Made by a program: the position numbers and the translations under genes
The notes under the pieces: model-generated
The model's input: only the letters and a program-made list of their open reading frames with translations
Told to the model about the DNA's origin: nothing
Database searches by the model: none
NCBI RefSeq assembly: GCF_031458115.1
Contig: NZ_JAVDXV010000003.1
Location: forward strand, 186,001 to 250,000
Direction of reading: 5' to 3'
DNA length: 64,000 bases
From: Pelomonas asaccharophilus_A
GTDB lineage: Bacteria > Pseudomonadota > Gammaproteobacteria > Burkholderiales > Burkholderiaceae_C
Shown: in pieces, positions 34,284 through 44,795 of the stretch
Layout: every line of letters starts with the position of its first letter
Position numbering within the stretch: position 1 is the stretch's first letter

Positions 34284-36412
34284 CGGCCCTGCTCAAGCGC
34301 CTGGAGGCGGCCCACCTGAACGGCCTCAGCGTCGCGCTGGGCGTGGCGGCCACCCACATCGGTGTGGGTCTGGCCTTTGGCGAGACGGCTGGCCTGGCGG
34401 CCGTGGGCGGCGCTGTCTGCGCCAGCCTGACCGACGTGCCCAACCCGCCGCAGCGCGTGTTCAAGCGCGTGCTGCCGGCCGCGTTGGCATCGGGCGCGGT
34501 GACGCTGCTGGTGGGCCTGACGCACCATTCGTTGGCGACCACGGTGGCGCTGGTCGCCGTCGTCGGCTTCCTGTCGCTGATGACGTTGGCCTGGGGCCTG
34601 CGCGCCGGGCCGCTGTCGTTCGCGCCGGTGCTGGCGATGGTGTTCGCGATGGCCTGGGACCGCACGGCCGGCAGCACGTCGCCGTGGCTGCATGCCGCCT
34701 GGGTGACCGTGGGCGGCTGCGTCTACGCGCTGTGGGCGCGCGGCGCGGCTGTGGTGCTGCGCCACCGGCTGCGCGAGCTGGCGCTGGTGCAGGCGCTGCG
34801 CGCGACCGAACAGCGCGTGCGCTCGCGCGCAGAACGCATTGCCGGCGCGGTGGGTGGCGAGCAGGCGCGAATCCGCGCGTCCATCGCCGACGACGTGCTG
34901 CTGGCCGACGCGCTGCAGGCCGCGCGCGACCAGGTGTTCGCCGCGCGCCCGTCGCCGCGCAGCCGCCGCCAGACCGACCTCGTGCTGGGCCTCATCGAGG
35001 TGCGCGACCTGCTGCTGGCCAGCCGGCTGGACACCGAGCTGCTGGGCCAGGACTTCCCCGGCCGGCAATGGCGCTCGGCGCTGGCCGACACGCTGCGCCA
35101 GCTGGCCGTCGCGCTGGCCGGGCTGGCCGACGCCATCGCCTTCGACCGGCCGCTGCCCGAGGTGTCCGTCGATGCCTGGCGCGCAGCGCTGGCCGCACGG
35201 CTGGCCGACGTCAGCGCGCCGCCGGGCGATTCGCGCAGTCATCTCGTGTCGGCGCTGCAGTCGCGGCTGGGTCACATGATGGACGACGTGGCCGCGATGG
35301 TGGCCCGCCAGGCCCGGCTTGACGATGTGGACAGCCCCTGGACGCCCGAGAAGCTGGCCCCCTTCGTATCGCCCGAGGGCTGGCCGCTGACGGCGCTGAA
35401 GGCCCACCTGAACCTGCAGTCCAACGTGATGCGCCATGCGCTGCGCTCGGCGCTGGCGCTGTCGTTTGCCTACTGGCTGGGCGCGATGTTGCCCTGGGCG
35501 GCACACCCGTTCTGGCTGATGCTCAGCGTGGCCGTGGTGCTGCGCGGCAACCTGGAGCAGACGCTGTCGCGCCGCAACGAACGCATCATCGGCACCGTGC
35601 AGGGCTGCGTGCTGGTGATGCTGCTGGCGCATGTGGAGTGGGTGCCGGCGCTCAGCATCATCTTCATCGCCGCGGTGGGCACCGCGCATGCGTACGTGAA
35701 CCGCCGCTACCGGGTGGCCGCCACGGCCGCGACGCTGATGGCGCTGCTGCAGCCGCTGATGCTGGACCCCACCAGCCACCCGTTCATCGGTGAGCGCCTG
35801 GCCGACACCGTCATCGGCGCAGGCCTGGCCTGGCTGTTCAGCTTCGTGCTGCCCAGCTGGGAACGCGCCGCCGTGCCGCGCCTGGCCGAGCAGCTGCGCG
35901 GCGCGCTGGCCCGGCATGCGGGCAACATGCTGCAGTGGCGGCCCAGCGCCGACGCGCAGCTGGCCCAGCGCGCCTCGCGCCAGCAGGCCTACACAGCGCT
36001 GGCCGCGCTGGCGGCCGCCGCGCAGCGCACGCGCGTGGAGCCCGAGAGCGTGCGGCTGCCCGAGGCCGAGATCGAGTCCGCGCTGAGCCATGGCTACCGG
36101 CTGATGGCGCTGCTGGGCGCCGTGCAGCACCAGGTACAGCGCCGCGCCGACCGGCTCGATGAATCCCGGGCCCAGACCGCGCTGCCGCTGGCCCGCACCG
36201 CCTGCGTGGACGTGCTGAACGGCGCGCCCATGACCGGCACCGACCCGGCCGACATTCCCGACGGCGATGCCGGCGCCTGGCCCGAGCACCTGGGCCAGCA
36301 AGACTTGACGCCGTGGCTGCTGCGACGATTGCGGCTGGCCCGTCACGAGGCGCGCGAATTCGTCGCCGCCCTTGACCAGATGTCGACCCCTCGCCCAGTC
36401 TCGCCGCGCTGA
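34280..36412 (+). CDS. FUSC-family membrane protein, aromatic-acid exporter-like
   Basis: This 710-residue protein has two blocks of membrane helices (about 20-140 and 395-520), each followed by a long soluble helical region, the architecture of the FUSC/YccS/AaeB group. These proteins are associated with export of aromatic acids and other toxic metabolites. The GTG start overlaps the TPR-protease stop (GTGA). No membrane-fusion partner gene is adjacent. A dispersed 113-bp repeat begins at its last codons. Confidence 0.8.
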   Translation: MTALLKRLEAAHLNGLSVALGVAATHIGVGLAFGETAGLAAVGGAVCASLTDVPNPPQRVFKRVLPAALASGAVTLLVGLTHHSLATTVALVAVVGFLSLMTLAWGLRAGPLSFAPVLAMVFAMAWDRTAGSTSPWLHAAWVTVGGCVYALWARGAAVVLRHRLRELALVQALRATEQRVRSRAERIAGAVGGEQARIRASIADDVLLADALQAARDQVFAARPSPRSRRQTDLVLGLIEVRDLLLASRLDTELLGQDFPGRQWRSALADTLRQLAVALAGLADAIAFDRPLPEVSVDAWRAALAARLADVSAPPGDSRSHLVSALQSRLGHMMDDVAAMVARQARLDDVDSPWTPEKLAPFVSPEGWPLTALKAHLNLQSNVMRHALRSALALSFAYWLGAMLPWAAHPFWLMLSVAVVLRGNLEQTLSRRNERIIGTVQGCVLVMLLAHVEWVPALSIIFIAAVGTAHAYVNRRYRVAATAATLMALLQPLMLDPTSHPFIGERLADTVIGAGLAWLFSFVLPSWERAAVPRLAEQLRGALARHAGNMLQWRPSADAQLAQRASRQQAYTALAALAAAAQRTRVEPESVRLPEAEIESALSHGYRLMALLGAVQHQVQRRADRLDESRAQTALPLARTACVDVLNGAPMTGTDPADIPDGDAGAWPEHLGQQDLTPWLLRRLRLARHEAREFVAALDQMSTPRPVSPR

Positions 36413-36520
36413 ACGCGGTCGAGCCTGGTCGGTCCCCCGAGGGGACGGCGATGCTCGCGGCGTTGAGCCACGAGCACATCGCCCGCGGGCCGGCTTGGGG
36501 CGGCCCGGCGCTCGCCCCGC
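36408..36520. repeat. Dispersed 113-bp repeat, copy A
   Basis: This intergenic block is about 85 percent identical, by eye, to 43537-43651. Shared landmarks are GCTGAACGCGG, CCTGGTCGGTCCCCC, GAGCACATCGCC and GGGCCGGCTTGGG. It contains a GGGCCG/CGGCCC stem. It sits between the FUSC gene and frmA. Confidence 0.75.
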
Positions 36521-36553
36521 GGTTAAATTCGTACAGCACCAAGGAGAAATGCA

Positions 36554-37660
<1,107 letters not shown>

Positions 37661-38093
37661 GCTTGGTTTGTTGAGAGTCGCGGCTCATCGTTGCATTGCC
37701 GGGAGTCCGTCCCGGCGGCCGGGTAACTTTCTTCTGCGGCGCCAGAAGAAAGTCACCAAAGAAGAGGCGCTGAACCGCACCCCATCGCGCCGGCGCCAAG
37801 AGCGGCGCGCGAAAACATGCGCTCTCAGTCCGGGAAGACGCGACCCGCTGCGCTCTCGCGGCTGTCCCTGTGACGAGCGCCATCCATTGCCCCTTCACGC
37901 CGGTTAACGCCGGCCGCACGCCGGGCTCACCAGGCAATGCAACGTCGCTCGGGCGACGTGCCGTGTGCGTAGGTTGAGTGTCAACACCGCCGCCGGGCAG
38001 AACTCCCGGCAGCATGGGGGCGAGTCAAAAGGCTTTTCGCAAAGCACCCACGCCCTAAGGTCCAATGCCGGAAAGCGGCCACCAACCCACCTC
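37661..38093. other. 433-base intergenic region without a gene
   Basis: This region holds a structured repeat element (37689-37944, listed separately) and, further on, two more short hairpins (GTCGC/GCGAC near 37950 and GCCGGG/CCCGGC near 38000). Short open frames run through it but lack ribosome sites and are explained by the repeat. Confidence 0.6.
37689..37944. repeat. 256-bp structured element with terminal inverted repeats
   Basis: CGTTGCATTGCC at 37689 and its exact reverse complement GGCAATGCAACG at 37933 bound the element. Inside are CCGGGA/TCCCGG and a long hairpin, ACTTTCTTCTG / CAGAAGAAAGT with a six-base loop at 37726-37753, extending to 15 bp with one mismatch. Similar ACTTTCTTC...GAAGAAAGT blocks are, from memory, common intergenic repeats in Burkholderiales. 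No transposase is present, so it may be a MITE-like or RNA-forming element. Confidence 0.65.
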
Positions 38094-39221
38094 ATGAAAC
38101 GACTGTCCCTGGCCCTGCTCACCACCCTCATGCCCTTCGCCATCGCCGCCGAAACACTGGTGTACGTCGGCACCGACACCGGCGGCGACAGCAAGGGCAT
38201 CTACGTCTCCACGCTGGACGAGGCAACCGGCGCGCTGTCGCCGCCGCGGCTGGCGGCCGCGATCGGCAACCCGGGCTTCCTGGCCGTGCACGCAAGCAAG
38301 CCGCTGGTGTACTCGGTGGCCGGCAGCCGCGCCGCTGACGGGAGCTGGAAGGAAGAAGTTGCCGCCTTCGCCGTGCAGGGTGATGGCAGCCTGATGCTGA
38401 TCAACACCCGGCCCTCGGGCGGTGGCGGCCCTTGCCATGTGTCCATCGATGCCAGCGGGCGCGTGCTGCTGCTGGCCAACTACGGCGGCGGCAACGTCGT
38501 GTCCTATCCCATCCAGGACGATGGCAGCCTGGGGCCGGCGGTTTCCAGTCTTCGGCACGAGGGGCGCAGCGTCAACGCGCAGCGCCAGGAAGCTCCCCAC
38601 CCGCACGCGATCTACCCGGACCCGACGCAGACGCGCGCCTACGTGCCCGATCTCGGCATCGACAAGGTCATGATCTACCGGCTGGACGCCGCGAGCGGCC
38701 GCCTCTCGCCCAACGTGCCCGCCTTCGCCGCCACCGAGGCCGGCGGCGGCCCACGTCACCTGGCCTTCCACCCGAACGGGCGCCACGCCTACGTCGCGCT
38801 GGAGCTGACGTCCCGCGTGGCCGCCTACCGCGTGGATGGCGAGAGCGGCGCGCTGGATCTCTTTCAGACGGTCTCCGGCCTGCCTCCCTCCGCCAGTGCC
38901 GACGGCAACACCGCGGCCGAGATCCTGGTCCACGAGAGCGGCCGCTTCCTGTACGTGTCCAACCGCGGCCACGACAGCATTTCGGTGTTCGCCATCGATG
39001 CGCAGGACGGTTCGCTGCGCTTCGTGGGCGCCACGCCCAGCGGCGGGCGCACGCCGCGCAGCTTCGGCCTCGTGCCCGGCGGCCGCTTCCTCGTGGCGGC
39101 CAACCAGAACGGCGGCAATGTCACGGTCTTCCGCATCGACGCGGAGCGTGGCACCTTGTCCGCCACCGGCCAGCCACTGCCCATCGATCGACCCAAACAC
39201 GTCCGCTTCCTGCGGCGCTGA
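38094..39221 (+). CDS. Exported lactonase-family beta-propeller protein
   Basis: This 375-residue protein has a signal peptide (LALLTTLMPFAIAA-ETL) and a seven-bladed beta-propeller of the 6-phosphogluconolactonase (YbhE/Pgl-like) lactonase family: repeated blade motifs such as GFLAVHASKPLVYSV, HLAFHPNGRHAYVALE and SFGLVPGGRFLVAANQ. The signal peptide means it is unlikely to be the cytoplasmic 6-phosphogluconolactonase and may hydrolyse another lactone in the periplasm. It stands three bases before fghA, so they are probably co-transcribed. No known role in formaldehyde oxidation. Confidence 0.82.
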   Translation: MKRLSLALLTTLMPFAIAAETLVYVGTDTGGDSKGIYVSTLDEATGALSPPRLAAAIGNPGFLAVHASKPLVYSVAGSRAADGSWKEEVAAFAVQGDGSLMLINTRPSGGGGPCHVSIDASGRVLLLANYGGGNVVSYPIQDDGSLGPAVSSLRHEGRSVNAQRQEAPHPHAIYPDPTQTRAYVPDLGIDKVMIYRLDAASGRLSPNVPAFAATEAGGGPRHLAFHPNGRHAYVALELTSRVAAYRVDGESGALDLFQTVSGLPPSASADGNTAAEILVHESGRFLYVSNRGHDSISVFAIDAQDGSLRFVGATPSGGRTPRSFGLVPGGRFLVAANQNGGNVTVFRIDAERGTLSATGQPLPIDRPKHVRFLRR

Positions 39222-39224
39222 ACC

Positions 39225-40049
39225 ATGAAAACTCTCAGCGAACACCGCGCCTTCAATGGCGTCCAGCGCTTCCTGCAGCACGACTCGGCCGAGATCGGCC
39301 TGCCCATGCGCTTCGCGCTCTACCTGCCGCCCGAGCCCAAGGCGCTGCTGGTCTTCCTCGCCGGCCTGACCTGCACCGAGGAGACTTTCACGATGAAGGC
39401 CGGCGCGCAGCGGCTGGCCAGCGAACTGGGCCTGGCGCTGCTGATGCCCGACACCAGCCCGCGCGGCGCCAACGTGCCCGGCGAGGCGGACGCCTGGGAC
39501 TTCGGCGTCGGCGCCGGCTTCTATCTGGACGCGACGCGCGAGCCCTGGGCCAGGCACTGGCGCATGGAAAGCTGGTTGCTGAACGAACTGATCCCGCAGG
39601 TGCAGCGCGACAACGGCCTGGCGAAGGTGGGCCTGTTCGGCCACTCCATGGGCGGCCACGGCGCGCTGACGCTGGCGCTGCGCCACCCGGGCCGCTTCCA
39701 GTCGCTGTCGGCGTTCGCGCCCATTGCCGCGCCCATGCAATGCCCCTGGGGCCAGAAGGCGTTCAGCGGCTACCTGGGCGACGACAGGAGCGCCTGGGCC
39801 GCGCACGACGCGACCGAGTTGATGCGGGCGCAGGCGGCGGCACCCTACCCACAAGGCATCCTCATCGACCAGGGGCTAGCCGACAAGTTCCTCGCTGAGC
39901 AGTTGCACCCCGAGGCCTTCGAGGCCGCCTGTGATGCCGTGGCCCAGCCGCTGAACGTCCGCCGCCATGCCGGCTACGACCACGGCTACTACTTCATCGC
40001 CAGCTTCATCGACGACCACCTCCGCCATCACGCTTCAGGCCTGGCTTGA
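39225..40049 (+). CDS. fghA: S-formylglutathione hydrolase
   Basis: This 274-residue alpha/beta hydrolase (esterase D family) splits S-formylglutathione to formate and glutathione, completing the pathway begun by FrmA. The nucleophile motif GHSMGGHGAL, the oxyanion-region LAGLTCTEETFTMKAG and the catalytic histidine in YDHGYYF are visible; length is typical. It follows the lactonase gene by three bases. It is succeeded by a TetR gene whose operator lies in the spacer. Confidence 0.94.
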   Translation: MKTLSEHRAFNGVQRFLQHDSAEIGLPMRFALYLPPEPKALLVFLAGLTCTEETFTMKAGAQRLASELGLALLMPDTSPRGANVPGEADAWDFGVGAGFYLDATREPWARHWRMESWLLNELIPQVQRDNGLAKVGLFGHSMGGHGALTLALRHPGRFQSLSAFAPIAAPMQCPWGQKAFSGYLGDDRSAWAAHDATELMRAQAAAPYPQGILIDQGLADKFLAEQLHPEAFEAACDAVAQPLNVRRHAGYDHGYYFIASFIDDHLRHHASGLA

Positions 40050-40055
40050 TTGACT

Positions 40056-40070
40056 TCGCACGGTCGTGCT
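40056..40070. promoter_or_regulatory. TetR operator, copy 1
   Basis: TCGCACGGTCGTGCT contains the GCACG-GT-CGTGC palindrome also found at 40718-40733. It lies 13 bases upstream of the TetR start, suggesting autorepression. Confidence 0.7.
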
Positions 40071-40082
40071 AAATTTGCGGCC

Positions 40083-40700
40083 ATGGAAACCCGCACCGAG
40101 CGCGCCGAGACCACGCTGGCCGCCATCGTCGACACCGCGCTCGCCATGGCCGCCGCCGAGGGGCTGGAGAGCCTGTCCATCGGCGAGGTGGCCAAGCGGC
40201 TGGGGCTTTCCAAGAGCGGCGTGTTCTCCCGCGTCGGCTCGCGCGAGCAATTGCAGCTGGCCGTCATCCTGGAGTACGACCGGCGCTTCATGCAGGCCAT
40301 CTTCGTGCCCGCGATGAAGGAGCCGCGCGGCCTGCCGCGGCTGGACGCCATCATGCGCCGTTGGGTGGCCCGCGCCACGACGACCGACCGCGCGCTTTCC
40401 TGTCTCTACACGGCCGGCGCCTTCGAGTACGACGACCGCGAAGGCGCCGTGCGCGACCAACTGATCGACGGCGTCATGCGGCTGCGCGCGGCACTGCGCC
40501 GTACCGTGCTGCAGGCCATCGAGGCCGGCCACCTGCGGGCCGACCTGGACATCGAGCAATTCGTCTTCGAGCTGGACGCGCTCTCCGCCGGCCTGCTGCG
40601 CGATGCGCGCTTCCTGCACGACCCGCGCATGCACGAGCGCGGCCTCAAGGCCTGGGAACGCCTGCTGGCCTCCGCGAAGACGCCCGGAACACCCCACTGA
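40083..40700 (+). CDS. TetR-family transcriptional regulator
   Basis: This 205-residue repressor has the N-terminal TetR helix-turn-helix (SIGEVAKRLGLSKSGVFSRV) and a ligand-binding C-terminal domain of usual size. The start at 40083 leaves the operator just upstream. Two copies of the same palindrome, one before this gene and one before the adjacent hydrolase gene, indicate that it represses both itself and the hydrolase. The inducer is unknown; in this family it is often a fatty acyl or hydrophobic ligand. Confidence 0.9.
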   Translation: METRTERAETTLAAIVDTALAMAAAEGLESLSIGEVAKRLGLSKSGVFSRVGSREQLQLAVILEYDRRFMQAIFVPAMKEPRGLPRLDAIMRRWVARATTTDRALSCLYTAGAFEYDDREGAVRDQLIDGVMRLRAALRRTVLQAIEAGHLRADLDIEQFVFELDALSAGLLRDARFLHDPRMHERGLKAWERLLASAKTPGTPH

Positions 40701-40717
40701 ATTTTTTTGCCAACATA

Positions 40718-40733
40718 TCGCACGGTCGTGCGA
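40718..40733. promoter_or_regulatory. TetR operator, copy 2
   Basis: TCGCACGGTCGTGCGA is palindromic except for the two central bases and shares 14 of its bases with copy 1. It lies 15 bases upstream of the hydrolase start. Confidence 0.75.
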
Positions 40734-40748
40734 AATATGGAGCCTGCC

Positions 40749-41615
40749 ATGAACACTCACAACCCCGCCGCCGCCTTCTTCGCCTCGCCCGCCGCCCGCG
40801 GCGTGGCGGCCCTGCTGCGCGGCGTGCACCGCGTGTCGCCCGACCTGGGCACGCGCATCGCGATGGGCCTGTTCTTCACGCCCATGCCCACCAAATGGCT
40901 GGCCCGCTCGCGCGCCGTGCCGCGGCCCTGGGTGGAGCGGCAGCTGCCCTTCGAGGGAGGCCATGTCAGCGTGTGGCAGCGCAGCGACCTCGAACCCGGC
41001 CGCCCCAAGGTGCTGCTGACCCACGGCTGGGCGGGCGACGCGCAGCAGATGCGCGCGCTGGCCGACACGCTGGCCCAGGCCGGTTTTGAGCCGGTGCTGC
41101 TGGACCTGCCGGCGCACGGCCGCAGCAGCGGCTGGCGCAGCAACCTGTTCCAGTGGGTGCGCGCGTTGTTCGCCGTGACGGCGCGCTTCGGTCCGTGGGA
41201 GGGCGTCGTCGCGCATTCGCTGGGTGCGCTGGCGATGTCGCATGCGCTGGCCCGCGGCCTACCGGTGCGGCGCGTGGCCCTGGTGGCGCTGGCGCCGCCG
41301 CCCATGCAGTTCCTGCAGTGGTTTGCGCAGGCCATGGGCACGCCTGAGAGCCTGGCCACCGGCATGCGCGGGCGCTTCGAGCGGCGCGAGGGTGTGTCGC
41401 TGGGCCATTTCGAGCCGGCCTGGCTGGCCGAGCGCGTGGAGCAGCCCACGCTGATCGTGCACGACCGCGGCGACGTGACGGCACCCATCGCCGGCAGCGA
41501 GACGCTGCTGGCCGGGCTGCCAAGCGGCCGTCTGCACGTGACAGAAGGGCTGGGCCATCGCCGTTTGCTGAGTGATCCGGCCGTGATGCAGCAGGTCGCC
41601 GCGCACTTCGCTTGA
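40749..41615 (+). CDS. Alpha/beta hydrolase under TetR control
   Basis: This 288-residue protein has the alpha/beta-hydrolase fold: an HG oxyanion region (LLTHGWAGDAQQM), nucleophile elbow VAHSLGAL (A-x-S-x-G rather than G-x-S-x-G) and a C-terminal histidine in EGLGHRRLL, with the acid in HDRGDVTAPI. It has no signal peptide. GGAG precedes the ATG. Its substrate is unknown. The operator shared with the TetR gene suggests that it degrades or modifies the inducer of that regulator. Confidence 0.82.
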   Translation: MNTHNPAAAFFASPAARGVAALLRGVHRVSPDLGTRIAMGLFFTPMPTKWLARSRAVPRPWVERQLPFEGGHVSVWQRSDLEPGRPKVLLTHGWAGDAQQMRALADTLAQAGFEPVLLDLPAHGRSSGWRSNLFQWVRALFAVTARFGPWEGVVAHSLGALAMSHALARGLPVRRVALVALAPPPMQFLQWFAQAMGTPESLATGMRGRFERREGVSLGHFEPAWLAERVEQPTLIVHDRGDVTAPIAGSETLLAGLPSGRLHVTEGLGHRRLLSDPAVMQQVAAHFA

Positions 41616-41637
41616 ACCGGGAGGGGACAATGCCGGC

Positions 41638-43509
<1,872 letters not shown>

Positions 43510-43536
43510 GTGGGCCCCTCGCCCCAATCCTATGCC

Positions 43537-43651
43537 GCTGAACGCGGACAGGCCTGGTCGGTCCCCCAGGGGAACGGCGATGCGCGCGGCATCAAGCCGC
43601 GAGCACATCGCCAGACGGGCCGGCTTGGGAGCGGCCCGGCGCTCGGCCCGC
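43537..43651. repeat. Dispersed 115-bp repeat, copy B
   Basis: Second copy of the element at 36408-36520, in the same orientation, about 85 percent identical by eye including small indels. It fills most of the spacer after uup. Confidence 0.75.
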
Positions 43652-43676
43652 AGGCTGGTGACCATGGAGCATTGAC

Positions 43677-44054
43677 GTGAATGCCTTGAACCACGAATGG
43701 CTGGCGCTGCAGAGCCAGCACGAGCGCTACGAGGCGCTGGCCTTGGGCGTGAAGCTGGCCGCGTTCGCGGCCTGCCTGCTGGTGCCGGACATCACGCTGG
43801 CGCTGTGCCTGATCGCGCTGCTGTGGCTGCAGGAAGGTGTGCTGAAGACCTTCCAGGGCCGCGTGGGCGACCGGCTGCTGGTCGTCGAGGCCGCGCTGAA
43901 GTCGGGCGAGGGTGTGGCGATGCAGCTGCACAGCGACTGGCTCGCCAGCCGCCCCGGCGGCGCCGGCCTGCTGCTGCAGTACCTCAAGAGCGCACTGCGC
44001 CCGACGGTGGCGTTGCCCTATCCGCTGCTGATGGGCCTGGTGGCGGCCTTCTAG
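43677..44054 (+). CDS. Small membrane protein of unknown function
   Basis: This 125-residue protein has a soluble N-terminus (HEWLALQSQHERYEAL), a hydrophobic pair of membrane helices around residues 22-52 and a second possible membrane segment at the C-terminus. The GTG start is supported by GGAG seven bases upstream. I do not recognise a family. It converges on the receiver gene and the two stops overlap by 4 bases. Confidence 0.65.
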   Translation: MNALNHEWLALQSQHERYEALALGVKLAAFAACLLVPDITLALCLIALLWLQEGVLKTFQGRVGDRLLVVEAALKSGEGVAMQLHSDWLASRPGGAGLLLQYLKSALRPTVALPYPLLMGLVAAF

Positions 44055-44629
44055 GCCGGTCGCAGCTTTTCCAGCGGCACAAAGCCCGGCTGGCCTTTCA
44101 GCTGCACGACGGTTTCGCCGTGGCGGTGCACCACATGCTGCGCCACATGCACGGCGCCTTGGTAGCGGACCTTGTCACCGGGCTTGATGACCGGCTGCGG
44201 CGGCAGCACGGGCAGCACAGGGCGCGCCGCCGGTTTGCGCGAGCTGGTGGACTGCTTGGCCAGCGCCTCCAGCGCCTGGGTCATCTTCGTCTTCAGCTGG
44301 TCGGCGGTGAAGGGTTTCTTCAGCAGGAAGCGGGCGCCATGCGCCTCGGCCTCGAACTCATGCTCGGGCGTCACGTCGAAGCTCAGCAGCGCCAGGTGCA
44401 GGCCAGGCTGCGCATCACGCAAACGCTGATAGAGCTGAGGGCCGGTCAGCGTTGCTTTGGCAAACCAGTCGGTGATCAGGAACTGCGGCTTGAAGACCAG
44501 GCCCTGGGCCAGCGCCGTGTCGGTGTCGGCGCAGCACAGGATGCTGTCGGCGGGATGGCCCAGGCTTTGCAGCAGTTGCCGCGCAAAGGTCTGCACGCCG
44601 GCCAGGGCGTCTACAACGAGGAATTTCAC
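44051..44629 (-). CDS. Receiver-domain protein with a C-terminal KOW/Tudor-like domain
   Basis: This 192-residue protein begins with a CheY-like receiver (phosphoacceptor D54 in LITDWF, K105 in LKKPF). The usual acidic pair near the N-terminus is reduced to one aspartate (VVDALAG), which could weaken Mg binding. A Pro/Ala-rich linker leads to a short beta-rich domain, KPGDKVRYQGAVHVAQHVV through FVPLEKLRP, that looks like a small SH3/KOW barrel. No kinase is adjacent. It may bind nucleic acid or a ribosomal partner in response to phosphorylation; this is speculative. Confidence 0.72.
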   Translation of the reverse strand: MKFLVVDALAGVQTFARQLLQSLGHPADSILCCADTDTALAQGLVFKPQFLITDWFAKATLTGPQLYQRLRDAQPGLHLALLSFDVTPEHEFEAEAHGARFLLKKPFTADQLKTKMTQALEALAKQSTSSRKPAARPVLPVLPPQPVIKPGDKVRYQGAVHVAQHVVHRHGETVVQLKGQPGFVPLEKLRPA

Positions 44630-44741
44630 GGGATCGTTCGGTATTCAGGAGCCGCCGCAGCGCGGCTTCCGGGCGGCCCGCATTCTGCCGTCCGCTACAG
44701 AGGCTGCCTGTGACAAACGCCGCGATGAGTGAGAAGTTTTT

Positions 44742-44795
44742 GGCTGCCTGACAGGCTCCCGAAAAGGGTGGGCATCCCTTCGCTGTCAGGCAGCC
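44742..44795. repeat. 13-bp perfect inverted repeat with nested hairpin
   Basis: GGCTGCCTGACAG at 44742-44754 pairs exactly with CTGTCAGGCAGCC at 44783-44795, and the 28-base loop contains AAGGG/CCCTT. The right arm overlaps the end of the MocR gene. On the minus strand the stem is followed by A residues, not T residues, so it is not a classical terminator. A further GGCTGCCTG lies at 44702. Confidence 0.6.

Noticed and set aside
44742..44795. Rho-independent terminator of mocR
   Set aside because: The stem is followed by A residues on the minus strand and by GC-rich sequence on the plus strand, so there is no U tract.
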